DNA of 64,000 nucleotides. It comes from Arcobacter siniprincipis. GTDB lineage: Bacteria; Campylobacterota; Campylobacteria; Campylobacterales; Arcobacteraceae. Under the pieces are notes generated by a model. It worked only from the letters and a program-made list of their open reading frames with translations, was not told the DNA's origin and did no database searches. A program made the translations under genes and the position numbers. The DNA is taken from assembly GCF_048571125.1 (NCBI RefSeq), contig NZ_CP182343.1, positions 2,480,001-2,544,000 on the forward strand, read 5' to 3'. How positions within the stretch are numbered: the stretch's first letter is position 1; each line of letters begins with the position of its first letter. Shown in pieces: positions 1 through 7,053 of this stretch.

Positions 1-474
1 TTTGAGTCCAAGTTTTTTTCTAGCTGATATTGAAAGCCCAAGTTGATTTGATACTGTTATAAGATTTTTTTGTACAGCTTGATATGCATTAAATGTTGGA
101 TTTAGATATGTTCCACCTGTCTTAAGACTTCGTAAAGTATATCCTTCTATTTGAACTTGTTCTGCAAGATAAAGATATTCTTCATAACTCTTAGCAACCA
201 TTATTATCATAGGTTCATCTGTCGGTGAGTACTGATTCCCTAGTTCATTTTTTATTTCATCCATTTTTCTTAAGGCAGTTTTACCAAGTATTTTTTCATG
301 CTTTTTTTCTTGTAAATTGGAAACTTTTTTGGAATTTCGATGTGATGTATCCCAATTATATTTTTTGACAAAATTTGCGATTTGAGTGTGACTAGTGTTA
401 TAATCTTTAGCTATGGCACGATAAGAGTCTTTTGTTTTTTCAACTCTATCTTTGATTTTGTCTAAGTTTTCCAT
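1..474 (-). CDS. Phage terminase small subunit, P27-like, partial
   Basis: The reading frame is open from an ATG at 472-474 to the window edge (158 codons visible, no stop), so the C-terminus is missing. The terminase small subunit binds the packaging site and recruits the large subunit. The N-terminal half reads like a helix-turn-helix (KDSYRAIAKDYNTSHTQIANF). The C-terminal half has the pattern typical of P27-type small terminases: a glycine-threonine turn, an NP dipeptide, AYQAVQKNL and ending LGLSISARKKLG. It lies just downstream of an HNH nuclease gene, a common arrangement in cos phages. The large subunit is expected immediately to the left. Confidence 0.75.
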   Translation of the reverse strand, partial: MENLDKIKDRVEKTKDSYRAIAKDYNTSHTQIANFVKKYNWDTSHRNSKKVSNLQEKKHEKILGKTALRKMDEIKNELGNQYSPTDEPMIIMVAKSYEEYLYLAEQVQIEGYTLRSLKTGGTYLNPTFNAYQAVQKNLITVSNQLGLSISARKKLGLK

Positions 475-569
475 TTATACCCTACCCCTCGAGAATGGTT
501 TGTGTAAAAAGTTGTGAGGATGCTCGGTGTTCAGACAGTTCTTACTGTAGAAAAAAGACCACCCCCCTC
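475..569. other. Spacer between HNH and terminase genes, possible cos region
   Basis: This is a 95-base non-coding gap between the stop of the HNH gene and the start of the terminase small subunit. It includes a run of C residues near 562-568 (CCACCCCCCTC) that is unusual in this AT-rich window. In HK97-type phages cos lies in or near this HNH-terS interval, so the gap is a candidate cohesive-end site. No nicking motif can be identified by eye. Confidence 0.3.
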
Positions 570-911
570 TTACTTGTTCCATCTATTTCCCTCTTGATTT
601 TCTTTAATATTATGGCAACTATTACACATCGGTTGTAAGTTATCATCATCTAGTTTACTTCCACCATCTTTTATTGCAATTATATGATCAACCATTTCAG
701 CAGGTCTTTTACAACTAACACAAAATGGACTATTATTTAATACTTGTTCTCTTTTATTCTTCCATACTTTACTATGATAAAATTTATTTGAGTCTTGATT
801 TCTTTGAGTTTTATCATAAACTTTTGCACTAGTTTTTCTACATTGTGGACAGCCTTTATAATTTGCTTCTTGTTCAAATAATCCATGTATAGGACATATT
901 CTTTTACTCAT
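570..911 (-). CDS. Phage HNH endonuclease
   Basis: A 113-residue protein with a zinc-HNH fold. Two Cys pairs (PFCVSCKRP and MCNSCHN) hold the metal, and the three signature residues are visible in VDHIIAI (His), DDDNLQPM (Asn) and CHNIKE (His). An additional N-terminal CPIHG/CPQC pair probably makes a second zinc knuckle. HNH proteins encoded beside terminase genes assist cleavage of the packaging site in several phage families. The start overlaps the end of the upstream gene by 4 bases, so it is part of the leftward phage operon. Confidence 0.85.
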   Translation of the reverse strand: MSKRICPIHGLFEQEANYKGCPQCRKTSAKVYDKTQRNQDSNKFYHSKVWKNKREQVLNNSPFCVSCKRPAEMVDHIIAIKDGGSKLDDDNLQPMCNSCHNIKENQEGNRWNK

Positions 912-1288
912 TTATAAAATCCTAACAATGTATTTTTAGTCAACCAAACAGTATGAATAAAACTATCAGCTTCTTCTTGTGTTATCTTGCAGCAGATATA
1001 GTTTTCATCTAATAACTTTTTAATATCACAATCCAATTTGACAAAAAGAAAAGTTCCTTCTTTGATAATATCAGCTTTAATATCTATGTTTCTATTATGT
1101 GCTTTAGAAAAATATCCACAACTTAATCCTAATTTTTGTTGAACAACAAAAGCTAACTCATATGCTTTCTTATCTATCTTTTGTGGAGCATTTTCTAATA
1201 TCTCCAATACAATCTTCTTTGATACCTCAGGATACTTTGCAGTTATCTCTCCTGCATAGTCTAATAAGTCTTTTGGTAAATTATTCAT
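908..1288 (-). CDS. Hypothetical phage protein
   Basis: A 126-residue protein of unknown function, translationally coupled (4-base overlaps) to the genes on both sides. It has no signal peptide or membrane segment. The first 50 residues look helical and charged (EITAKYPEVSKKIVLEILENA), followed by a mixed segment with several cysteines (LSCGYF, LDCDIKK, YICCKIT). Its place between the replication initiator cluster and the HNH nuclease suggests a role in DNA metabolism or late regulation, but no family is recognised. Confidence 0.6.
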   Translation of the reverse strand: MNNLPKDLLDYAGEITAKYPEVSKKIVLEILENAPQKIDKKAYELAFVVQQKLGLSCGYFSKAHNRNIDIKADIIKEGTFLFVKLDCDIKKLLDENYICCKITQEEADSFIHTVWLTKNTLLGFYK

Positions 1289-1893
1289 GCACTTCTCGCT
1301 TTGATTTGTTCTAAGATTTTTTGGTCTTGTGTTTTATTTTCTATTTGATTTCGTGGATCATACTTGATAAGAGTTTGTACTGTTATCACTTTCAATAACT
1401 CACTTTCAAACTTTGGTTTATTTCTCTTAACTAAATTAAATATTACAACCTTATCTCCAATCTTAAAAAGATATTTTAAATCAGATTCAGAAAAATATAA
1501 TTTATCACCTGCCTTTGTTTTTTCCATACAGAAATCTCTAATATCTTTACCTTCTGCCTCAATCTGCCAAGCTATTCTATCCATCAACCAACATGTTTTT
1601 TTAAATAAATATTCTGAATAATTTTCTACTTTCTTTTTAGAACTATCAGATAATCTAGGTCTTGTGTAATAATCAAAGTCTTGTTTCAAACTATTAAACT
1701 TTTGAACACCATTCATAAAATTGTACTTTTCCATTCTAAAATTATTTTTAATAAAGTCTTTAAACTTTGGTAAATCATCGACAGGTATTGTCTTAATATC
1801 CTCAATCATATCTGCAATTGTAAATTGGCTTTCTGTTTTTATATTCAACAACTCTGCTATATATATTACGAAATCATCTGGTCTTATACTCAT
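1285..1893 (-). CDS. Hypothetical phage protein, likely DNA metabolism
   Basis: A 202-residue soluble protein whose family is not recognised. It is acidic-basic mixed and predicted mostly helical. Near residues 130-160 is a beta-rich KLYFSESDLKYLFKIGDKVV stretch. It overlaps the replication initiator gene by 4 bases upstream and the next gene by 4 bases downstream, so it is co-translated with them. In lambda-like phages this position often holds the helicase loader (P or DnaC type), but no Walker motif is visible, so that role is not supported here. Confidence 0.6.
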   Translation of the reverse strand: MSIRPDDFVIYIAELLNIKTESQFTIADMIEDIKTIPVDDLPKFKDFIKNNFRMEKYNFMNGVQKFNSLKQDFDYYTRPRLSDSSKKKVENYSEYLFKKTCWLMDRIAWQIEAEGKDIRDFCMEKTKAGDKLYFSESDLKYLFKIGDKVVIFNLVKRNKPKFESELLKVITVQTLIKYDPRNQIENKTQDQKILEQIKARSA

Positions 1894-2825
1894 GATATTA
1901 TCCTCGCTTCTTCTATATCTTTATCAGATTGGTTATGATTATTAAAATAACTTTTAATCATGTCATTGGTTTTATTATTACCTTGTGTTGGTTTCAATTC
2001 TTTAGCTACTTGATAATCTCTATAAGCTCTATCTTGAATAAAATTTAAAAGTGATTTAATATATTTTTCATCAACTGGTAAAACTTTAGAATAGTTTTCT
2101 AATCCGATTAAAAGCATTTGAAGATTATCTTCAGGTGGAAGTAATGCCATTGCATTTATCGATTTTATTTCTTTTATTTTTTCTTGTAGTTGTGAGATAT
2201 TTTTATAATAAAAAGTGATTATGTCTTTAGGCTTAATTTCATAGTGTGATAATATAGTAGAGGGATAATGTATAGTAGTAGGATATGTCGGATTTATTTC
2301 CGAGTTATTTTCGGATTTATTTCCGAGTTTATTCGGATTTATTTCCGACATAGTGTCATTTTCATTATTCGGATTTATTTCCGACATAGTGTTTTTGTCT
2401 ATATTTAGATTATTACTATCGTTATAATAGTCATTTTTACTATTTTTAGTTATATCGTTGTTATTATCTTCTTCAATTTTTTCGGATTTATTTCCGAGTT
2501 TATCATTTGTATTGCTTGAGTGATATTTTTTTCCCAATTCAGTTATCTTGATACAGTCTCTTTTTCCACTTTTAACATAATCAATAAGTCCTAAAGTTTC
2601 AAGACTTTTTAAGTGTCGATAAGTTGTATCAGGTTTTAAATTTAAAAGAGGCAATTCACTACATATAGTTTGTCTTGCTACCCAATAATATATTTCATTG
2701 TCTATTGCTACAGCTTTTGCCCAAACAGCAGATGTAGTCAATAAGTCAAATATATGTGCTTGATTTATATTCTTTATACCTAATTGTATGGCTTGGTCTT
2801 GGCTAACTTGGATTTTATACTTCAT
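1890..2825 (-). CDS. Phage replication initiator, lambda O-like organisation
   Basis: A 311-residue protein with an N-terminal winged-helix region (about residues 1-105, with SAVWAKAVAIDNEIYYWVAR and TTYRHLKSLETLGLIDYVKSGK). Next comes an Asn/Ser-rich linker (about 110-190) and a C-terminal helical part (about 195-311). The linker carries five copies of a 16-bp dyad iteron, as the O gene of lambda carries the origin. Similar N-terminal domains occur in phage helix-turn-helix replication proteins. It probably binds the iterons and recruits host replication proteins. The family assignment rests on layout and the winged-helix pattern rather than on a conserved catalytic motif. Confidence 0.65.
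   Translation of the reverse strand: MKYKIQVSQDQAIQLGIKNINQAHIFDLLTTSAVWAKAVAIDNEIYYWVARQTICSELPLLNLKPDTTYRHLKSLETLGLIDYVKSGKRDCIKITELGKKYHSSNTNDKLGNKSEKIEEDNNNDITKNSKNDYYNDSNNLNIDKNTMSEINPNNENDTMSEINPNKLGNKSENNSEINPTYPTTIHYPSTILSHYEIKPKDIITFYYKNISQLQEKIKEIKSINAMALLPPEDNLQMLLIGLENYSKVLPVDEKYIKSLLNFIQDRAYRDYQVAKELKPTQGNNKTNDMIKSYFNNHNQSDKDIEEARIIS
2288..2497 (-). repeat. Five 16-bp dyad iterons, predicted phage replication origin
   Basis: The plus-strand sequence TCGGATTTATTTCCGA is present without mismatch at 2288-2303, 2311-2326, 2333-2348, 2369-2384 and 2482-2497. Each copy has 5-bp inverted arms (TCGGA/TCCGA). The first three are spaced 22-23 bp apart, about two helical turns. The stretch between the fourth and fifth copies (2385-2481) is extremely AT-rich, as expected for an unwinding region. 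The copies are translated in two different frames of the host gene (SEINP three times, GNKSE twice), so selection acts on the DNA rather than the protein. Confidence 0.8.
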
Positions 2826-2956
2826 ATTTCCCTCTTAAAAATTTCTTCTTTTTTTTAGCTTTTTTTATAAACTGCTTTATCCTCCTGTGTTAGTATCAAC
2901 ACAAGAAGGACTTGATTAAAAATCAACGGTATGATTAAATAGTTTTTAGATACTAA

Positions 2957-3103
2957 TTATTTACACTGCATCACCTCTTTTGGAATTGTTAAAGCCTGTA
3001 TCATCTTCGTTCTCATTTTAGTTATAAGTTGAGTTAGTTTCTTTAACTCTTTTGTTTCTTCACAAGGAATCCAAACCCTACCATGACAAGTTCTATACCA
3101 CAT
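2957..3103 (-). CDS. Small hypothetical phage protein, 48 aa
   Basis: This short open frame (MWYRTCHGRVWIPCEE..., ending VMQCK) starts 2 bases after the stop of the CII-like gene and has a strong Shine-Dalgarno (AGGAGG) 8 bases before its ATG at 3101-3103. It contains three Cys and many Lys/Thr, with a helical centre (KELKKLTQLITKMRTKM). It is probably a small regulatory or DNA-binding accessory of the early operon. The family is not recognised. Confidence 0.6.
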   Translation of the reverse strand: MWYRTCHGRVWIPCEETKELKKLTQLITKMRTKMIQALTIPKEVMQCK

Positions 3104-3105
3104 GA

Positions 3106-3606
3106 CTATTCCTCCTCTGTTTCTTTGTTTTCAAAGTCTTGTTTCAGCTGTTGAAGTGCTTTTATTGCTTCGTCTATTTCTGTTATACTTTTGATTTTTT
3201 CTTTCATAGTTACTTTTTCATCCATAAGAGATTCTTTTGACTCTTTGAAAGCTTCACCAAACTCTATCATTGCAACATCTACTTGAATATTTATTTCATT
3301 TGTATTTTTACTATGTTTTAGTACATCTAGCTTTTTAAGTTCAAAGCCATGTTTTCCTGCAAAATACTCCAAAGTAGAAAAATCTCCACATAGCTCTAAG
3401 TGTTGATTCCATTCGCTTACTGTTATATCATTCTCGTTGTTCGAGGGTTTCAATTTAGCTTCATAAGTTGATTCACTCATGCCTAACTCATGAGCAGCTT
3501 CTGCTACTGTAAAACTATTATTTAATCTATCTTTATTAAAAGATTTTCTAAATAGTGATAAAAACCTAGAATCCTTAGAATCTTTTTTAAATTTATATTC
3601 TTTCAT
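3106..3606 (-). CDS. CII-like phage regulatory protein
   Basis: A 166-residue protein second in the leftward early operon, overlapping the Cro-like gene by 4 bases. The middle of its N-terminal half has a helix-turn-helix-like stretch (FTVAEAAHELGMSESTYEAKL), as in CII/CP76-type phage activators that control the lysis-lysogeny choice. The C-terminal 60 residues are highly charged and likely coiled coil (ESKESLMDEKVTMKEKIKSI...ALQQLKQDFENKETEEE), suited to oligomerisation. Position between cro and the replication gene matches lambda cII. The assignment is by position and motif, not by close similarity. Confidence 0.6.
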   Translation of the reverse strand: MKEYKFKKDSKDSRFLSLFRKSFNKDRLNNSFTVAEAAHELGMSESTYEAKLKPSNNENDITVSEWNQHLELCGDFSTLEYFAGKHGFELKKLDVLKHSKNTNEINIQVDVAMIEFGEAFKESKESLMDEKVTMKEKIKSITEIDEAIKALQQLKQDFENKETEEE

Positions 3607-3830
3607 GACACCTTTTCCTTGCTTGGATATTTACTTTCTTTTTCTTCATCTGTTATAGTTTCATTAATATATGATTTAATATCTTTCCATGAATCAAATG
3701 GGATATTAAAATCATTATTAAGAGTTAAGATAATCTCATAAGAAGGTTTTCTTTCACCCCTAACAATTGCATTAACAGTTGAAGTTTTGTAAAAAATTTG
3801 CAAAATTTCTTTTAATTTATTTTTTTCCAT
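3603..3830 (-). CDS. Cro-like repressor
   Basis: A 75-residue protein, first gene of the leftward early operon and divergent from the CI-like repressor. The helix-turn-helix region is about residues 5-48 (LKEILQIFYKTSTVNAIVRGERKPSYEIILTL), with the RGERKPS turn typical of XRE-type domains. The short length and the shared operator region (3831-3928) fit a Cro that competes with CI for the same sites. The C-terminal tail is acidic-basic and probably disordered. Confidence 0.65.
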   Translation of the reverse strand: MEKNKLKEILQIFYKTSTVNAIVRGERKPSYEIILTLNNDFNIPFDSWKDIKSYINETITDEEKESKYPSKEKVS

Positions 3831-3837
3831 TAAGAAT

Positions 3838-3910
3838 GATACGATATGTATCTTTAAAGAAAGTTTAAATTAATACATAATGTATTTTTAAAATTGATAC
3901 AATTTGTACT
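3838..3910. promoter_or_regulatory. Immunity-region operators (three CI/Cro dyads)
   Basis: Three related 15-bp dyads lie between the cro and cI genes: GATACGATATGTATC (3838-3852), AATACATAATGTATT (3872-3886) and GATACAATTTGTACT (3896-3910, one imperfect arm). The common form is RATACA-N3-TGTATY. Centres are 34 and 24 bp apart. Three tandem operators between divergent cro and cI is the classical OR layout. The same motif recurs at 5559-5607. Confidence 0.75.
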
Positions 3911-3928
3911 TTATAAGAAGGAATTATT

Positions 3929-4549
3929 TTGAAAAAAAAATTAGAAGATTTTCAATTTGCATATAATTTGAGAAGAATTATGAATCATAAAAATATTACT
4001 GGGGAAAACTTAGGTGAACTATTAGGAGTAACAAAAGGTACTGTTATTCACTGGGCAAATGGTACTAGATTTCCAAAAGAAGAATCAATAAGAAAACTTG
4101 TTGAAGTTTTAAAAATTTCATATGATGATTTATTTTGGGGAGAAGAAAAGTTAACTATGAATAAAAAGATTCCATTAATTGGTCTTGCTCACTGTGGCGA
4201 ACCTGCAATTTATGATTTAAATGGATATGAGCCTATTAATGTTCCTGACAATATTTATAAAGAAGGAATGTATGCAGTAAAAGTAGAAGGTGATAGTATG
4301 CTTCCTAAAATAGCGAATGGTGATATTTTATATTGTTTATCAGAATCTAAAGTACATATAAATAGTGGAGATATTGTACATTATAAATTAGATGAAGATA
4401 GCGGTGTTAAAAAATATAAAATAAATGAAAATGAAACTATTATTTCGCTAATTCCCTTAAATAGTGATTATGAAGTTATTAATATACATTGTGATGATAT
4501 TATAGAACTTTCTATGGCAAAAGTTATTGGTTCATACCGAGAATTTTAA
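3929..4549 (+). CDS. CI-like prophage repressor with S24/LexA autoprotease domain
   Basis: A 206-residue repressor. An XRE helix-turn-helix spans about residues 22-62 (ENLGELLGVTKGTVIHWANG). The self-cleavage domain follows, with a likely Cys-Gly scissile bond (LAHCGEP, C89-G90), the catalytic Ser in VEGDSML (S123) and the Lys near GVKKYK (161-164). It should repress the early promoters and be inactivated by RecA filaments after DNA damage. The start is a TTG at 3929, chosen because AGAAGG lies 9 bases upstream and the helix-turn-helix begins soon after. It is divergent from the Cro-like gene with three operators between them. Confidence 0.88.
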   Translation: MKKKLEDFQFAYNLRRIMNHKNITGENLGELLGVTKGTVIHWANGTRFPKEESIRKLVEVLKISYDDLFWGEEKLTMNKKIPLIGLAHCGEPAIYDLNGYEPINVPDNIYKEGMYAVKVEGDSMLPKIANGDILYCLSESKVHINSGDIVHYKLDEDSGVKKYKINENETIISLIPLNSDYEVINIHCDDIIELSMAKVIGSYREF

Positions 4550-4668
4550 TAATATATAGGTTGAAAAGGATTATATACTTGAACTTCCATCACTTAAAAT
4601 ATAGATTTATGATAAGTGCTATACTTTGGATTATTTTGATTGTTTGGTGGTGGACAAGTAACTAAATA

Positions 4669-5334
4669 TCAAGAAAAGAATCCAATAAACTCACTTACAT
4701 TATTCTTAATACTTAGTAAAAAACCCATCACTTTATTAAGCTCTTCTACTTTTTTATAAACCTTTTCTAACTTATACTGTATCTCTTTACTCTTTATACT
4801 TGAAAGTTCAATTTTGTACAGATAGATTTTCCCAAGAAGTATCTCATAAAGTTTTTTAATTGCATTATTTCCAGTTATTGAGTGCTCTTTTTTTGCTGCA
4901 TCCACTGCATCACAAATCCCAAATATGATAACTCTTTGTTCATCAGTGACTTCGGTATCGTTTTCAGCTTCATCTCTAAGTTCATCAGAAAATTTAACTA
5001 TGTCTTCAACATCATGTGGTCTTTCAATATTTTCAAAAAATGCAAATACAGTTGATGCGTGATTTGCATCTTTAGTAGCTAAGATAGGTTTTACATCTCT
5101 TAATCTCAAATTTAAATTTGGAAAAGAAAGCACTTCATATATATCTTTTAAACTATCTTCATCTGCCCCAATCACTCTTAAGACTCTCTCACACTCTTCT
5201 ATTATAAGAGCTCTTTTCTTCAAAAGTTCTATTTGGTTCTTTTCTTCAAAAATTTTTTTAAACACTTCATGGAGTGATTCATCTTTATTTTCATATTTAC
5301 AAAGATTTCTTATAATTTCAACTGTTTTATTCAT
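4669..5334 (-). CDS. Hypothetical helical protein of a CI-motif-controlled operon
   Basis: A 221-residue soluble protein, almost entirely helical by pattern, with charged N- and C-terminal segments (KKIFEEKNQIELLKKRALIIEECERVL; YKLEKVYKKVEELNKVMGFLL). No known family, metal site or Walker motif is recognised. It overlaps the 59-aa gene upstream by 8 bases. The operon is preceded by two dyads matching the prophage repressor operators, so it is probably repressed in the lysogen and induced with the phage, or tuned by CI. It sits in the position where lambdoid phages carry accessory genes. Confidence 0.6.
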   Translation of the reverse strand: MNKTVEIIRNLCKYENKDESLHEVFKKIFEEKNQIELLKKRALIIEECERVLRVIGADEDSLKDIYEVLSFPNLNLRLRDVKPILATKDANHASTVFAFFENIERPHDVEDIVKFSDELRDEAENDTEVTDEQRVIIFGICDAVDAAKKEHSITGNNAIKKLYEILLGKIYLYKIELSSIKSKEIQYKLEKVYKKVEELNKVMGFLLSIKNNVSEFIGFFS

Positions 5335-5506
5335 CTGTTTTTACCAATCTTGTTATGGCATCTAATTCATTTATTTTGATTTTAATCATATTTATTATAA
5401 CTTTGCTCTCTTTATTTATTTTAAAATCACCTTTTAACATATGCTTTTTTAATATATCTATTTTAGCATCAATATCTTTAATTATTATTTTATCTTGTTC
5501 TCTCAT
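5327..5506 (-). CDS. Small hypothetical protein, 59 aa
   Basis: The frame starts at ATG 5504-5506 behind AAAGG and ends with a stop that overlaps the start of the next gene by 8 bases, which supports coupled translation. The protein is Lys/Ile/Asp-rich and helical (MREQDKIIIKDIDAKIDILKK...INELDAITRLVKTDE), without Cys or membrane segments. Small size and tight coupling to the larger 221-residue gene are compatible with an antitoxin or chaperone for that protein, but this is conjecture. Confidence 0.6.
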   Translation of the reverse strand: MREQDKIIIKDIDAKIDILKKHMLKGDFKINKESKVIINMIKIKINELDAITRLVKTDE

Positions 5507-5507
5507 T

Positions 5508-5843
5508 ACTTTACCTTTATTAAATATTTTTTAAATTATATCATAAAAAATATTTATTAATACATATTGTATTAATTTAAGTTTACTCAAAGAATACAAA
5601 TTGTATTATTTCATTATCACTAATATTTAAAGTGAAGTTCTTAAAACAATCCAATGTTAAAAATCCCCAACTATAAGATGAAGATAAACATCATCTAGGA
5701 GGTATCATTCGCCCAAAGAGGTTAAAGAGTGATTTTGTTTATTGAGGTTATGTACAGCTCACCAAGAAAAAAAAGAGTTGGAATATTTATATATTTGAGT
5801 TATAGATTTTATAGTTCAATTATATAAATATAAAGGAGAAATT
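5508..5843. promoter_or_regulatory. 336-base intergenic region with two CI-type operators
   Basis: Two dyads, AATACATATTGTATT (5559-5573) and AATACAAATTGTATT (5593-5607), match the immunity-region operators and have the same 34-bp centre spacing as the first two of those. They lie 53-101 bases upstream of the minus-strand operon at 5506. The rest (5640-5840) has no open frame of note. It contains a small imperfect hairpin near 5680-5700 and leads into the promoter and AAAGGAG ribosome site of the plus-strand gene at 5844. Confidence 0.7.
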
Positions 5844-6026
5844 ATGACCATAGGAGATGGAATTGCTGCATTTGGTATAGCAATGTTTGGTATTGCTTTT
5901 ATGATAGCAATTAGTAATGGACACAAAAATGATGGAACAATTGTATATGAAAAAGAAGAAGAAACATCAACTAATAAACCCTATAAAAAGAAGAAGAATT
6001 CCAATCATGACAAAGCAAATACCTAA
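5844..6026 (+). CDS. Small single-span membrane protein
   Basis: A 60-residue protein with a clear AAAGGAG ribosome site. A glycine/alanine-rich hydrophobic helix (about residues 4-25, IGDGIAAFGIAMFGIAFMIA) is followed by a Lys- and Glu-rich cytoplasmic tail (EKEEETSTNKPYKKKK). The last 60 bases overlap the 3' end of the convergent gene at 5967-6287. The function is unknown. Small inner-membrane proteins in prophages often serve in lysis control or superinfection exclusion, but nothing here decides between these. Confidence 0.5.
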   Translation: MTIGDGIAAFGIAMFGIAFMIAISNGHKNDGTIVYEKEEETSTNKPYKKKKNSNHDKANT

Positions 6027-6287
6027 AAATCTGTTATTTCTAGGATGACCTGATGTAATGCCACCTGTTGGCATGAATTCATTTGGTGTGTGGAGTTTGG
6101 TTTGTAGTGGATGATTTATCCATTCGCCAAGACCAATTAAAAAACAACCTAATGAAACAAGTTGTACTAAGCTATTACTTGTTTCTTGAATTTCAATAAA
6201 GAGAGAGAAAAAAAGTATAACTCCTGATAATACTGTTACTGCATGGTACCAGTAATCAATATTTAATTTAGCCAAAGGATTATCCAT
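5967..6287 (-). CDS. Small multi-span membrane protein
   Basis: A 106-residue protein with three hydrophobic segments (about residues 15-32 VTVLSGVILFFSLFI, 40-57 LVQLVSLGCFLIGLGEW and 88-105 LGICFVMIGILLLFIGFI). A conserved-looking loop lies between the second and third (PNEFMPTGGITSGHPRNNR). The function is unknown. It is convergent with, and overlaps by 60 bases, the small gene at 5844-6026. Confidence 0.5.
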   Translation of the reverse strand: MDNPLAKLNIDYWYHAVTVLSGVILFFSLFIEIQETSNSLVQLVSLGCFLIGLGEWINHPLQTKLHTPNEFMPTGGITSGHPRNNRFLGICFVMIGILLLFIGFIS

Positions 6288-6427
6288 AAGTGAGCCTTTA
6301 TATATAAGTTTGTAGCAAAATAATTATATCAAAGGTTCTCTTATGTGTAATACATAAAGAAAAGAAAAGTGCTGGAGCTATTTATATTTGAGTTATTTAT
6401 ATATTAGATAATTCAATAGTGGATATA

Positions 6428-6447
6428 AAACCCGACCGAAGTCGGGA
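6428..6447 (-). terminator. Rho-independent terminator with UUCG loop
   Basis: Read on the minus strand this is CCCGAC-TTCG-GTCGGG followed by TTTTAT. The 6-bp GC stem, very stable UUCG tetraloop and U-run make a strong intrinsic terminator directly after the gene at 6451-6651. Confidence 0.8.
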
Positions 6448-6450
6448 CAG

Positions 6451-6651
6451 TTATAAATAATTGTGAAGAAAGTCTATAACTGTTTTAATCAAAGCACTAG
6501 CTAGTGATTTGTTTGTTACTTTTCCTACATAGCGAGTAAGACAAGTACCTAAAATTAATGGTAATCCGATATACGAACACCACGCTATAATTATACAGAT
6601 TAAAATTAGGGCAATATTTCTATTCCCTAAAAATGTTGGTAAATTAATCAT
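6451..6651 (-). CDS. Small membrane protein
   Basis: A 66-residue protein with a ribosome site AAAGGAA 8 bases before its ATG. It has one or two hydrophobic segments (about residues 12-38, IALILICIIIAWCSYIGLPLILG) and a basic C-terminal amphipathic helix (YVGKVTNKSLASALIKTVIDFLHNYL). It lies downstream of the 5S rRNA gene on the same strand and upstream of a strong terminator, so a transcript through the 5S gene could include it. The function is unknown; a holin-like or toxin-like role is possible but unsupported. Confidence 0.5.
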   Translation of the reverse strand: MINLPTFLGNRNIALILICIIIAWCSYIGLPLILGTCLTRYVGKVTNKSLASALIKTVIDFLHNYL

Positions 6652-6711
6652 TAGTTATTTTCCTTTAAAAAACTAATTCAGCCTTATAAAGGCACACAAG
6701 CTGAGCGACTG

Positions 6712-6829
6712 AACCTTGCAACGACCTACATTCCCACTCTTGAAAAAAGCAGTATTATCGGCGATGTATTGCTTAACTTCTAGGTTCGGAATGGAGCTAG
6801 GTGTTTCCAATACTCAATAATAACAAGGC
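6712..6829 (-). rRNA. rrf: 5S ribosomal RNA (orphan copy)
   Basis: On the minus strand the sequence begins GCCTTGTTATTATTG and contains the diagnostic 5S core GGAAACACC, CTCCATTCCGAACC and AGAAGTTAAG. It then runs through GCCGATAATACTG and GGGAATGTAGGTCGTTGCAAGG. Helix I closes CCTTG with CAAGG, and the length is about 118 nt, so it looks complete. No 16S or 23S sequence is next to it: it sits inside the prophage between small membrane-protein genes. An intrinsic terminator directly abuts its 5' end. Whether it is expressed is open. Confidence 0.88.
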
Positions 6830-6856
6830 AAAAAAAAAGCCATTCTTTCGAATGGC
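6830..6856 (-). terminator. Intrinsic terminator abutting the 5S gene
   Basis: On the minus strand GCCATTC-GAAA-GAATGGC is followed by nine T residues (6838-6830), ending exactly where the 5S gene begins. It would stop a transcript arriving from the promoter at 7025-7053. Confidence 0.8.
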
Positions 6857-7024
6857 CCTTTAGTCGCTTTTTTGTGTGTTCTAAATGATTAAATACCTCT
6901 GTATCTGTAAGATCTTCACTTCTTACATTCCTAGGAGTTTAAAAATGAACTAACATGAACAACAAGTTAATTCCACGAAAATATTAAATAATAATCTCTA
7001 AGAAATAACTTCTGATGTACACGG
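6857..7024 (-). ncRNA. Possible small RNA or rrn-type leader between promoter and terminator
   Basis: About 160-190 nt lie between a consensus promoter (7025-7053) and an intrinsic terminator (6830-6856), with no open frame of note. A 6-bp stem, TGTAAG/CTTACA, is visible in the minus-strand RNA around 6904-6925. The unit could be a free small RNA, or the promoter and leader of a ribosomal operon from which 16S and 23S have been lost, leaving the 5S gene. No known RNA family was recognised. Confidence 0.35.
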
Positions 7025-7053
7025 ATTATATAGAATTTTGTGTGCACTGTCAA
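7025..7053 (-). promoter_or_regulatory. Perfect sigma-70 consensus promoter
   Basis: On the minus strand TTGACA (7053-7048), a 17-base spacer and TATAAT (7030-7025) match the consensus in all 12 positions. A GC-containing discriminator follows (CCGTG). Such strength is typical of stable-RNA promoters and rare elsewhere in this window. Confidence 0.8.
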
